From Dugong dugon (Eukaryota; Chordata; Mammalia; Sirenia; Dugongidae), in assembly GCA_030035585.1 (NCBI GenBank), contig CM057481.1, forward strand, positions 61,637,128 through 61,701,127: 64,000 nucleotides of DNA, read 5' to 3'. The position numbers and the translations under genes are program-made. Position 1 is the first letter of the stretch. Each line of letters opens with the position of its first letter. Below the pieces are notes generated by a model. The model was not told where the DNA came from. It worked only from the letters and a program-made list of their open reading frames with translations, and searched no databases. Positions 43,730 through 54,604 of this stretch are shown one piece after another.

Positions 43730-43945
43730 CAAGCACTGATTATGTGCCAGGTACTGTAGTAAGCATTTTCCACGTCTTATCTCATTTAATCCTCATGACA
43801 CCTCCATGAGGTTGGTATTAGCCATTTTACAGACGGACAAATGAGTTTTAGACACATAAGTAAGGCGTCCGGGGTCCCACAGCCAGCACAACCTGAAAGC
43901 GGTAGTTGCATTATTTGAACCCAGGTCTGTCTGACTCTACTCTTG
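43730..43945 (-). mobile_element. MIR
   Basis: Nearly complete in reverse complement: ttatgtgccaggtactgtag, then catttaatcctcatgacacc, then tttgaacccaggtctgtctg. Confidence 0.8.
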
Positions 43946-43984
43946 TTTTCTAAGTCATTGAACTCTCTTTTACCTTTTTGAAAA

Positions 43985-44295
43985 AAAACTATAGTGGTAA
44001 AATACATATAGCAAAATTTGCCATTTTAACCATATTTAAGTGTACTATTCAGTGACATTAATTACATACACCATGTTGTGCTATCATCACCTCTATTTCC
44101 AAAAGTTTCTCATCACCCCAGACAGAAACTCAGTACCACTTAAGCAGTAGCTCCTACCTTCTGCTCCTCTCTCCAGCACCTAGTAACCACTAATGAACTT
44201 TGGTCTCTGTGCATTTGCCTGTTCTAGGTAGTTCTTATAAGTGGGATCATACAATGCAATATTTGTCCCTTTGGGTCTGGCTTATATTTGTGACT
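43985..44295 (-). mobile_element. Old L1 3' UTR
   Basis: The plus strand reads aaaatttgccattttaacca and ataagtgggatcatacaatg, the reverse complement of a widespread L1M 3' block. Confidence 0.75.
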
Positions 44296-44299
44296 TTTA

Positions 44300-44630
44300 A
44301 AATGTGTTTCCTCTGCCTGCTTTTCTTCTCTAAGATTCAATTCAAGTGTCTTCTCCAAGAAAGCTTCCCTGCACTTGACTTAGGTGGCACCCATGCACCC
44401 CTCCCCCTACATAAATCCATGCTCTTCTGGCACCCATGAACACTCCCCCCCACCCCACATAAATCCCTCTTTGTTTTCTCTCTAGGAGATTGGGGGCCCC
44501 TTGGGGCAAACACTATGCTTTTCATCCGAGTCCCCACCATCTAGCAGGAGTCTCTGGCAAACAGCACTCATTTCCAGTTAATAATTGATACTCTTTTTTT
44601 GTTAAATTAATTAACAAATAAATGAGGTTT
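44300..44630 (+). mobile_element. L2 LINE fragment
   Basis: The phrase ttcaagtgtcttctccaaga, then agcttccctgcacttgac, is the end of L2 ORF2. It is expanded by a duplicated ccctccccctacataaatcc-like unit (44397-44470). Confidence 0.6.
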
Positions 44631-44820
44631 ATGTATAAGTCTGCTGTTTGGAGCCTGGACTAAGAGTTGTCACAGGAGGTGATTATGTGTTGTTGAAATA
44701 GTGCATCCTGAATGAACAGAATCTGTGGGTTGGCTGTCGAGCTTTTCACAGTTTCACTACATTGTTTCTTGGGAGAAATACAGTCCAAATTCTAAAGAAT
44801 GGTCTTAGACCTGATTTTTA

Positions 44821-45067
44821 TTTATTTTTCCTTCTTTTTTTTTTTTTAGTTATACTTTAGATGAAGGTTTACAGAACAAATATTTTCTCATTAAACAGTT
44901 GGTACACATATTGTTTTATGACACTGGTTAACAACCCCACGACATGTCAACACTCTCCCTTCTTGACCTTGGGTTCCCTATTACCAGCTTTCCTGTCCCC
45001 TCCTGCCTTCTAGTCCCTGTCCCTCGGCTGTTGTGCCCCATTAGTCTCATTTAGTTTTATGGGGCTG
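44821..45067 (-). mobile_element. L1 3' UTR insertion with perfect 16-bp duplication
   Basis: The third copy of the lineage-type L1 3' UTR lies between exact ttagacctgattttta at 44805-44820 and 45068-45083. Its poly(A) is the T run at about 44837-44849. Confidence 0.95.
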
Positions 45068-45169
45068 TTAGACCTGATTTTTAGACCATCATTCTGATAA
45101 CGTGTGGACTGTTCTTGAAGCTACCTATTTATTTCAAGGGTAACTGGCTGTCTGCCTATGCCTTTTGTT

Positions 45170-45450
45170 GTTGTTACTTCATTCACTCACTTATCCTACA
45201 CTCATTTTTAAGGACTTACTCTTTGCAAGCCACTATTCTGGGCACCAGGGCCACAGGGATGAACAACAGGGTCACTGTCATCCCGACGGTCAGCCTACAA
45301 TGGAGACGGCAGGTAAGCAAGTAATTCCAGCCACATGATAAAAGGAGGGATGAATAAGGTGCTTTGGAAGCTCAGAGGAGCACATACTTAATTCTGCTCC
45401 AAGAGGGTAGAGGGGCCTTCTATGAGCAAGGAATACTCGTGCTGAGTCTT
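45170..45450 (-). mobile_element. L2 LINE fragment
   Basis: The phrase ttcattcactcacttatcct, then ccactattctgggcaccagg, is the reverse complement of an L2 3' end. Confidence 0.6.
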
Positions 45451-46990
45451 GTTGAAGGTTCTGCTTTCCCAAGCTGCCCAGTAACCACCGTCAGTTATCT
45501 TGAATATGGATGTTTCAGGATGTTCATGGGTTTTAAAAAGTTTATAAAAACAAGTATCTACAAAGGGGCCTAGAGTTGAATTTTGAGGAAAAGATGGCCA
45601 CCCTAGTGTAGACTATTATTCTGATAGTATTGGTTGGCCATATGGCTGACAAGTTGATGCTGTATGTTGGCAGAAGGCCTCAGTTTCCACCATGTGGTCC
45701 TTTCCATAGGACACTTGAATGTCCTTGTGACATGGCAGTTGGCTTCCCCCAGAGTGAAGAGAGAGCAAGGAGGAAGCTGCCATGTCTTTTACGACCTAGC
45801 CTCGGAGGTCACACACAGTTATTTCTGCAATATCCTGTTGGTCACACAGGCCAGTCCTATTCATTGTGGGCATGAATACTAGGAGGTGAGCATCACTGGG
45901 GCCATCTTGGATGCTGGCTACCATGACTCTTCTAGAAAACTGTGACCTTGGCAGCTCACCTGACCTCTCTGGGCTGGGTGTAATCTATGAGCTCTAACTT
46001 TATCTTATATTATGTGAGAGAGTTATTCAGTGAAGGAAACAGTTAATGTGCTTACAGAAGCATTTCACGCAGAGAGTAACTCATCTGCCAGGATCTGGCC
46101 CCATTCCTAGAGTCAGGCCGCTTGTTCTGTGGGTGGGAAGGGGGAGGGGTGGGCCACAGCAGCTGTCTGGGTTTCCCATCATTTCTCCTCTCACTTCCGA
46201 GGTCAGAGAGGTGGGGAGGGGAGTCGAACAGGTGGCTCCTGACTAGGCTGGCCTGGACCAGCCCTGATACAAAGACACCAAAGGATCTGGAAAAGAAAAT
46301 GCAAGTGGGGGAAACTGGCAGGCTGCCTCTTGGATGAGGGTGGTCGGGGTTTTGCTCCTTTCAGGAGTTTTGCACCTGATTAATGATTCTGTTTGAGATG
46401 GACTGAACTGCTGGAATTGGAACCTTTCTCCATTTAGCAGTGCCAGCCCTTTTCTCTCTTCACACACTTTTTTTTTTTGGCTAGTTCCTGTCTCCCCCAC
46501 CCCCAACTTCTTCTTGGGACAAACATTAGTCTAGAATGAATTGGATTTTCCCTGGCAAGGGCAGAAAAGGCAGCAACAGGGACTGTCCTGAGGTGAGGGA
46601 CTGAGGAGAGGTGAGGGCGGAAATTACAAGCCAGGGGAGCTCAGAGTAAAAGGCTGACTGACTCTGAGCCTCCCAGGTCTTCCTCAGAAAATCTCATCCT
46701 GAACAAGTATTGTTGCTTTCAGAAGCTAGTTCTGGCTTTCTTCTGTCCTTCCCAGAAATCTGTGAGAAGAAGACAGGGAGCAGGTAACTGAAGCAAGATG
46801 TTGAGAAGTTGCTGTTATTCACATTTATATTATGTATACGTAATCAACGTTGGACATATTCCCTTGCTTCTGTGCTCCTCCCAGTTCCTTACTCAATCTT
46901 ATACCAGGAAGGGCAAAGCCTTGACATCTCGGCCTCATAATTTGGACATTCCTGCAATGAATTCTAAGTTTCTTTTCTGTTCCCCTTCCC
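45451..46990. other. No gene; probable old repeat at 45600-45930
   Basis: The stretch with ccatgtggtcctttccatag and cacacaggccagtcctattc recalls a reverse-complement MLT1 interior. The rest has only short frames on both strands. Confidence 0.4.
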
Positions 46991-47089
46991 GCAAGAACTG
47001 CTTTTAACACTCGGCGATTGTCCTTTGATAAACTGCTCTTCCTGTGTGACAGCTGTCAAAATGAGCACTGATGGCCGGGTTATTCTGGG

Positions 47090-47610
47090 TGACAGTGAGC
47101 AAGGAAAGACGGATGCGGGGCTTGGCTCTGACCTTCCCTGCAGTCCCGACGCGGTGCCAGCCTCTCTCTGGAACTTGACTGTCCCCTTGGCTCTGCCTGC
47201 CCTCCCCGCCCCAAACTGCTCTCTATTCCGCGGGGATCTGCAGTTCTCCCCTGGGGAGCCTGGCGCCGCACAATGCGCCTTTATGCCTCGCAGTGGGCTC
47301 CCTTTCCCGGCCCCAGCTGCCTGCACTCGGGTTTCCCTAGTCTTGTCTTGGTGCTGTTTGTCCAGCTGACTGCGTTCTGACAGCACACGGACAGGCCAAG
47401 CAGGACGCTGCGAGTGTGGCCGGCAGCCGCCACGACATCGCAGGGGGCCACCGTCCCCCTCCTGAGGGCAGGGCCAGTCTCTGACAGCTGGCCGGGGTCC
47501 CTGTCGGGATTCTGGCCCCCGCCCCGGACATTTATAAAAACAGTATAGAGCCTCGCTGACGGGGTGAGAGAGGCCGTCACTTCTCAGCTCCAGCCTAGGC
47601 ACAAAGTATA
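47090..47610. promoter_or_regulatory. CpG-rich region with TATA-like box (candidate promoter)
   Basis: By eye there are close to 30 CpG dinucleotides in about 520 bases, with GC near 60%. The rest of the window is CpG-poor. A TATA-like tttataaaaa lies at 47530-47539, and the downstream 80 bases remain CpG-rich. This could be the start of a gene that lies mostly outside the window, or an old GC-rich repeat. No splice donor or protein can be called with confidence. Confidence 0.4.
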
Positions 47611-47925
47611 GTAAGATTGAGACACTTGAAAACTGCTCCGGTTAAAAGCAGGGCTACTTTTGGAGTGGATGAAAAAGCCGCCAAGATCAGGGCCCCATGG
47701 GGCTCTTCCTGTGTGGGCAGCCCAGGCTCAAAGGTGACGGCATCGCCAGTGAGGCTGGTGGTACTGCCAGCCCACCCCCGCAAGCCTCGTCTAGAAGTCC
47801 CACAGCCAGGAGTAAGCCCCCTTCCTGCTCCTCCGCCACGTTTTCAAGGGGTTACCAGGAAGCTTCCAAGAACTTCCATCCATGACATTTACATTAAACA
47901 TCTGCCTTAAAAAAAAAAAAAAAAA
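47611..47925 (+). other. Possible processed transcript 3' end
   Basis: The stretch ends with attaaa at 47892, about 12 bases before an A run of 17-18 bases (47908-47925), a layout seen at polyadenylated retrocopies. A 97-codon frame (starting MRHLKTAPV) covers most of it but matches nothing I know. I found no flanking duplication, so the A run may be independent. Confidence 0.3.
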
Positions 47926-49414
47926 GAAAGAAACCCTTTATGTTTGTAATCAGATAATTGGAGGTTTATTTTTGAGGGTCTAGATTTCACAGGGAAAATA
48001 CAAAAGCTAATATGGAGGAGAAAGGTCAGTCAGAGCAGAAGTTTGCTAGTCACCTTGCTTTTTCCCTCATTTATATAAACCCCTGACAAGTGATATTTGC
48101 AGGGTATATTGCATGAGGACTAGGCATAGATGACCAACTATATAAAATGGAACATAGATGACCAACTCTGATAAAATGTAAAAGGGGTGCAGGGTAACTA
48201 GAAGCAAATTTTCAGCCAAGATACTGTTCATGAAGACTCATCCAGGAAGTTGGCCATTAACCAAAACAACCCCCTGTATGTTTAGAAAGGTGGAACTAAA
48301 CGGGGTTTAGGAGATGGCCATTGCTAGGACGCCTGGGTGTTGCCGGCAGGGGGGATACTGGTAAGCACCAGCACCGTACTGTATATTAAAATACTGAAAT
48401 ACAGCTTTACCAGTCATTATACAGATGCTGCTACAGCTTCCACTCCACCCCCAACAATCTGTCTGCTTCGGGTCCTCCCCAGGGACCTCCAGAACTTCTT
48501 AAAATCCAGTTTCTAAAGAGGTACGTCAAGCACAGCTGGGGTCTCCAGGACTGTGTTTCAGTGATACACCTGGTATCTGTTGTTAAGCATTTTGAATGTT
48601 ACCCCTGGCTATACCGATGGCTACACTATGTGTCAGCAGACAGATTTGAAAGGAGCTTTTCTGTGGCAATGCTTGAAAGTCTGATTCATTGACTCTGAGA
48701 GTGAGTTCTGGTACTTGGGGGGTCCATGGCATGAAACCCATTCCTAGACATGGAGATTTGATTTAACAACACTGGCAATAGCCATAGGCCATCTTGCCAA
48801 CAAAGCTGCTGAAATTGAAATTGCATGAAACTTTCCTAGTTCCTGCGAGGGCCACATACGCCCTTTCCTTTCTACACCAGCAAATTCACTTAAAAATAAT
48901 TAAGAAAAGATTGATGGGGTTTTGGAATTGTAATGAAAAATATGATCTCATTAGTAAGGCATGAGGCAGGTCAGGCAGTCTGTCAGATGTATGTCCTGAT
49001 GCATAATTAGAAGAAGCTGACGCAAGGAGAGCTAATAACGACATGAATTAAAAAATTAAAATGCTCTCCAGTTATACTTTTTGGTTGTGCTGAAATTATT
49101 CCTTTTGCAAAGATCCAGAAAGAGATCTCCTTCAGAAGAATCCTATGAAATGGAACTGAGTTGGTGAAAACGAAAATGGGACTGGAAGGTGTCTTTCCAC
49201 TCTGTCATCATCACTTCTCATCAAGTCAGTATGAGACATGTTCTTACTCACTTTTCTTCAAGAGGAGAAATACACACCCGAGGTCAGCATGTTTTGAAAA
49301 GAAGAGCCACGAGATTAACAAGGTATATTCCATGTAATCTCTGATTTGAACCCATCAGAAGACACATACAAGCTTTTAAAAGGCTACAATGAATTTGGAG
49401 TGAGACAAATTAGG
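47926..49414. other. No gene or nameable repeat
   Basis: Moderate AT content. The section 48890-49080 is rich in TAAT/ATTA words and looks repeat-free, as conserved non-coding elements often do, but conservation cannot be judged from one sequence. Confidence 0.4.
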
Positions 49415-49577
49415 TGGGACTCTCACCTCTGCTCCTCTAGCTGGTGACCCTCAAGCCTAAGCCTTGATTTACTCATTTGTAAAATGGGGATAAGAAAACC
49501 ACCCTCTCTGGTATATTGTGAGAATGAAATGAAGTCGCATTTAGAGAGCAGGCATTCATTAAAGGTTAATTATCTTT
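49415..49577 (+). mobile_element. MIR fragment
   Basis: The phrase cttgatttactcatttgtaa, then aatggggataagaaaacc, follows the MIR core. Confidence 0.65.
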
Positions 49578-49602
49578 CCTTCTTTGCTGACATTTGAAAG
49601 TA

Positions 49603-49980
49603 CACCTACTCCTCACTTATCAACTATCTCGTTATCTGACATTTCGCGTTTTATGACAACAATAAAAAGTCTACTATTTTGCCCATTCATGATGTATGTC
49701 TGGTAGTAATGAATGCTGAGGTGCGAGGCAAGAGTAACGCTGGCTGTGATGGTGAAGGTTATGTGTCAGCTTGGCTGGGCCATGATTCTCAGTGGTTTGG
49801 CTGTTAGGTAATGATGCAATTTGGCAGTTATGTAATGATGTGATTTGGCAGTTATATAAAGATGTGTTATCCTCCATTTTGTGATCTGATGTGGTCATCC
49901 CCCATTTTTGCATAATGATCATTTTCACATAACGACTTGCTCTTTGGAACCTAACCGTGTCGATAAGTGAGGAGTGGGTG
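49603..49980. mobile_element. TA-flanked TIR element split by an ERVL LTR
   Basis: The left end, cacctactcctcacttatca, and the right end, read inversely, cacccactcctcacttatcg, are inverted copies. TA lies at 49601-49602 and 49981-49982. The inner sequences near both ends also read as related (tcgttatctgacatt against tcgttatgtgaaaat). This fits a Tigger/mariner-type element. An LTR fragment at 49745 to about 49897 sits inside it. Confidence 0.75.
49745..49897 (+). mobile_element. ERVL LTR 5' fragment
   Basis: It starts tgtgatggtgaaggttatgt and runs to a point just after ctgatgtggtc. It is the U3 start of the same family as 52226. The remainder is missing and no duplication is clear. Confidence 0.75.
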
Positions 49981-49989
49981 TAGAACAAT

Positions 49990-50230
49990 TTTTCTTTCTT
50001 CAGTGCAAATAAACAAACATTTATTGAATGTCTTCAATGTGCAAGATGTAGTGAAGGAAAGCAAAGATGAGTAAAATGGTCTTTGAAGGGATTTATAGTC
50101 TTATTGCCGAGGGGATGAAAGAGATGGAAAAGTTCACCATTTATGTACAAAGCAGAATGATTGTGTGCAGCAGGAGAAGTCCAAAAACACTATTCAGGAG
50201 GTATCAAAAGAGGTTAATTACATGAGGGTG
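49990..50230 (-). mobile_element. L2 LINE fragment
   Basis: The phrase aaacatttattgaatgtctt, then aatgtgcaagatgtagtgaa, is the reverse complement of an L2 3' end. Confidence 0.55.
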
Positions 50231-50357
50231 TATGAGAAGCAGATACTTAGCTGGTGTGTACAACTGTGCTCACTGTTAAAATATTAAAATAAATACTTCT
50301 GCCCTGAGTCCCTTACTGCCCCCTGCTTCCTCCTGCTGTCTTGACTCCCTCCCCTGT

Positions 50358-50545
50358 AAACCACAAACCCAAACCTGTTGCTGTGGAGTTGATTACAACT
50401 CATGATGACCCCATGTTTTACAGAGTAGATCTGCTCCATGGGGTTTTCTTGGCTGTAATCTTTATGGAAGCAACTGCTGGGTAGGTTCGAACCGTCAACT
50501 TTTAGGTTAATAGTTAAACTGTTTGTGCCACTCAGGAACTTTCTG
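50358..50545 (-). mobile_element. AfroSINE
   Basis: Minus-strand SINE from accacaaacccaaacctgtt to the head (tgtttgtgccactcaggaac), with the B-box-like gttcgaacc at about 50487. Confidence 0.9.
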
Positions 50546-50657
50546 GAACCCACAGACCTCCTCAAATCCAGCAAGTAAAGGGTTAATGCCTATCACTGCA
50601 GGGACCTTGCTCTATCTTCAGTCAGTGTTTGTTCTTATTGGATGGGATCTCTGGTGT

Positions 50658-50808
50658 GTTGTTGTTAGGTGCCCTTGAGTCTCATAGCAAACCTATAGGA
50701 CAGAGTAGAACCGCCCCATAGGGTTTCCAACGAGCAGCTGGTGGATTTGAACTGCTGACCTTTTGGTTTGCAGCCAAGCTCTTAACCACTATGCCACCAG
50801 GGCTCCAC
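50658..50808 (-). mobile_element. AfroSINE (short subfamily)
   Basis: Minus-strand SINE from gttgttgttaggtgcccttg to gccaccagggctcc. Confidence 0.92.
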
Positions 50809-51598
50809 CTATGGTGTAGCAGTGGTTAATTATGTTCAATATCACCTCTAGGTGTTTGTGAGGGAAAAGGGGCTTCCTAAGCTTGTTGCCCTGTGAAATG
50901 AGCCTGATAAGAAGAATGATACTTTGACAAGTAGAAATCAGTTAGAGGGCATTTCAGGGAAAAGAAACAGCATGAACAAAAGCATAAGAGAAAAAAAAAT
51001 GAGAAACTGATCTGGGAAACAGTGAGTGGGAACCAGAGACGTGGTAGGAGATGAAGATAAGAATATTATCAGCACATTGTAGAAACCCTTGAACATTAAG
51101 TGAGGCAATTTATTTAGTTGGGATTTGCTGAAGATTTTGGAGCAGGGAAATTATGGAAGATTAATTTTAAAGTTGTATATAATAATGATGTGGAGGCAGG
51201 AAAAAAAGTTGAGAGACTCTGTAGTGCAGGACAGAAATCATGGGGGCCTGAATGAGGGTGATGTTAATGGAAAAAGAAGGGATAGAAGAGACACTAGATA
51301 ACCCTCAAATGACTGAACATATAGGCCTTCACAAGCACCTCAGAGAGACAGAATCTGACCCCAACATCACTCTTCCAGACATGATCCTAAAAGAGCTTGA
51401 ACCTGTTAAGAACCTGATATTAGGACAGATAATTCCACTATGCTTCACATTCCTGTCATCCTTGCTACCACCCAAAATGCAAACCTCTTTGGTTATTTGT
51501 CCCCTTGACTATATTCTCATTGTCCCTACTGGTGTGTGCTTCCTTCCCTTGACACATTTTTTGCATCATTATTTCCCTCTCCATAGTGTCTTTTAGCT
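50809..51598. other. No recognised feature
   Basis: No repeat or gene that I can name. A 114-codon frame at 51252-51596 has ordinary composition, no recognised domain and no neighbouring exon signals. Its 3' end abuts a MIR-like fragment. Confidence 0.45.
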
Positions 51599-51665
51599 AA
51601 CACTTATCAAACATCTATAATATGCCAGGCACTATGTTGGTGCTTTATATACAGGATCTAATGTA
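51599..51665 (-). mobile_element. MIR fragment
   Basis: The phrase tatgccaggcactatgttgg is a MIR tail in reverse complement. Confidence 0.5.
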
Positions 51666-51699
51666 AAATCCCTTACTTCCTTGCTTTAATGAAATGTTC

Positions 51700-52190
51700 C
51701 CCTACAGCTTTGTTGGATGGGGTAGTTTATTTATACAGGATCAGCATTCTCTTGGTTCTTAGTTACCGACCACCTTTTCTAAATTATTACACTTCTACCC
51801 CCATATAAAATTCCTCACACTCTATGAGGGTTGCCATCAAGTTGTATTACTTTTCCCACTCCTCCTTGATGTCATCTACTCAAATGTTGGTCACTTTTCC
51901 ATATTCATTGAAGGCCTTGGCACAGGGTCAATCTTCCATTCTATTCCATGTACCCTTTCATCCTGAGTGACTTCAATGCCCATTTGAATAATCCATATAA
52001 AATTCCAGCCTCAAGATTCCTTTACCTCTAACTCCCATAGTCTTCATTTCCTTTCTTTTTCAGCCACCTGTTCCTATGGCCACACCTAAAGCTTGCCATT
52101 CCTGGAACTGCTGATCCTTACCAGAAATACTACTCTCAAGCCCCAACCTGTAATCTTTCCAGTTCCTTCAGACCACCACCACCAGTATCT
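51700..52190 (+). pseudogene. L2 (CR1-type) ORF2 endonuclease remnant
   Basis: A broken frame reads SDFNAHLNNP around 51967-51996, where the family has GDFNAH, a catalytic block of the LINE endonuclease. Then tatggccacacctaaagctt follows the expected HGHTLDL block. It is extremely old and not translatable. Confidence 0.6.
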
Positions 52191-53760
52191 CTAGTACAAT
52201 GCTGAATAGAAGTGGTGATAGTGGCTGTGATGGTTAAAGTTGTGTGTCAGCTTGGCTGGGCCAAGATTCTCAGTGGTTTGCCAGTTATGTAATGATGTAG
52301 TTCAGCAGTTATGTAATAATGTGGTTTGGCAGTTTTGTAGTTATATAATTTGGCAATTATGCAATGTTGTAGTCATCTGCATGATGTGATCAGCCAATCA
52401 GTTGTAAGGGGACTTTCCTCAGGGTTGTGGCCTGCATCCAATATATATATGGATGTTCTGGCAAAGCTTGCTTGCTTGCTCTGGATCTTACATCCTGCTC
52501 ATCATCATCTGACTTCCAGTTCTTGGGATTTGAGCCAGTGGGCTGCTGTATTGCCTGCTGATCTTGGGATTTGTCAGCCTCTGCAGCCTGTGAGCCAGCA
52601 GCCTTCTCTCTGACCTGCCAATCTTGGGTTTGTCAGCCCCTGCAGCTCCATGAGTCAGGAGAAGCCTGACAGCTGATGCCTGATGCCTGACCCATGGGCT
52701 TGGGACTTGCTAGCCTCTACAACTGTGTGAGACATTTCCTTGAAATAAATCTCTCTCTCTCTGTATATATATACATGTACTTCACTGGTTTTTCTTCTCT
52801 AGAGAACCCAGCCTAAGACAGTGGGCATCCTTGTCTCATCCCTTATTTCAGAGGAAAAACTTTCAACATTTCTCTATTAAGTACATTTCCATAGGTTAAT
52901 TCTGTCAAACATTTAAATGCATCTATTAAAATGGTAATATAATTTTTCTCCTTTATTTTGTTTATGTGCTGACACTGGTTTTTTAGTAAACCAATTTTAC
53001 ATTCTTTGGATAATTTCAGCTTGGTCATATACATTTGCAGAATCAGTTTGCTGTATTTTATTTGGCATTTTTTGCATCTGTGTTTTTGAATTATATTGGC
53101 TGTAATTTAAAATTATTTTTCATGTAATATTCTTGACAGATTTTGATACAAAACTATGACAGCCTCGTATAAGGAGTTGGCAAATGTACTCTCTTTTTCA
53201 GTTTTCTAGGAGACTTTGTTTAAGATTGGTATTATTTCTTCCTTACATGTTGACGGAATTCACAGGAAAAGCTGGGCCTGGAGTTTTCTTTGGGAGAAGG
53301 TTTTAAGTTACAGATTCAACATCTTTTATACTTATAGGACTATTTAGTTTTTTAATTTCTTTCATGTCAGTTTTGTTTTTCATCAAACTTTCCAAACCTT
53401 GTGTATAAAGTTATTTATAACATATTCTTATTATCTTTTGAATAAGATCTGTAAGATCTGTGAGGATGTCTCTTTTTTCATTCCAAATATATTTTTTTCA
53501 TTCCTCCTTTCTTTTTTTTTCTTGAGCAGTCTCATTAGAGATTTATCAATTTAATAAATCTTTTCAAAGAACCAATTTTGGGGTTTGTTGCTTTTTTGTA
53601 TTTTATGTTTGTTTTCATTTCATTAATATACGCTTTTACATTGTTTTCTTCCTTTTACTTTCATTAGGTGTTCTTAGAATGTGCGTCCCTCACCTTTGAA
53701 ATTATTTCCTATATTTTTTGTATGACTCTTTCAATGTTAAATGAAATCTTAAGATCTTCA
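52191..53760 (-). mobile_element. Old L1 ORF2 region, split by an LTR
   Basis: The plus strand reads tgctgaatagaagtggtgat, resumes after the LTR at gcatccttgtctcatccctt, and later has gggtttgttgcttttttgta. These are reverse-complement L1 ORF2 blocks in the right order. Confidence 0.75.
52226..52820 (+). mobile_element. ERVL-type (MLT2-like) solo LTR in L1
   Basis: A 595-base LTR runs from tgtgatggttaaagttgtgt to gcctaagaca, with AATAAA at about 52744. Flanking 5-mers gtggc and gtggg differ at one base. L1 sequence continues across the site. Confidence 0.92.
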
Positions 53761-53880
53761 AAGCCCTGTGAGGACATGAGCAATATATGTTTTGTTTCCC
53801 ATTGGATTAATTATGCCTCATACATAGAAGGTGCTTGGTAAACATTTAATGCACAAATAATAACTGAATGCTCCTAAGTT
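53755..53880 (+). mobile_element. L2 3' end fragment
   Basis: The phrase aagccctgtgaggacatgag, then gaaggtgcttggtaaacatt, is an L2 tail. Confidence 0.55.
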
Positions 53881-54600
53881 TTAGCTTTCCATTTTCAATT
53901 TTTATCTATAACCTTCTAACCTATTTCTAGACTCTTGACTCTTTTTCACTTTGAATTCCCTGGGCCTACTGTGTTTACTGCTATACCTAAGTGTCAATCT
54001 CTAGGTCCTCTTTGCTGTTGTCTGCCCATTCCAAGTGGTTTCACCAGCTGTCTTACTCCTAGTCTGCAAAACATTAATGGTCTGCTCTTATTTTTCAATC
54101 CATATACTTTCTATATCTTGATGCAATTGTGTTGTTGCCTTTGATCATAGTCCTAAGTCTGGCCAAGTCTTTAGATTGGTTCTGACATGGCAGGAAGAAT
54201 ATAAGAAGAATCTAGATGGGCCTGGGATGTGCTTCAGAATCAAGGTTTTTTGGAATTAATGTTTCTCCTTTGTTTCCCATGTTAGCCTACTGTATTGGGG
54301 TTTGATGATGGCTTAATTTGTTTTTTTAGGTGGAGGCTGGACACGGCAACTTGTCCATCTGTATCTGCCATCTTGTTCCTGATGACTTTTTAGATTTTGA
54401 GCCTTCACTGCATCAAGCCTAACTTCAACCTTGACTCTCTTTTGTTCGTATCCTCCTGGGTGTCACCTAGGTTTGATTCACTCCTATAATGTCCTTCCTA
54501 AGACACACTTAGCCTTCCTGTTGGCTCATCTTGGTTTCTTGCCCGTGTTTGTGATCCACAGTAGCGCTGACAACTCTAAATAAATCCATTCATCAGCACC
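53881..54600. other. No recognised feature
   Basis: Only short frames and no repeat that I can place. Confidence 0.4.
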
Positions 54601-54604
54601 AACT

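Noticed and set aside
47530..47539. TATA box as a proven promoter
   Set aside because: A TATA-like word alone is weak evidence; it is kept as part of a candidate only.
46964..47602. Longest open frame (212 codons, minus strand) as a gene
   Set aside because: It sits in GC-rich DNA where stops are rare, has low-complexity composition and no recognised domain. I kept it only as part of the CpG-rich finding.
50809..51598. 114-codon frame at 51252-51596 as a small gene
   Set aside because: No recognisable domain, no start context or promoter, and its end runs into a MIR-like fragment.
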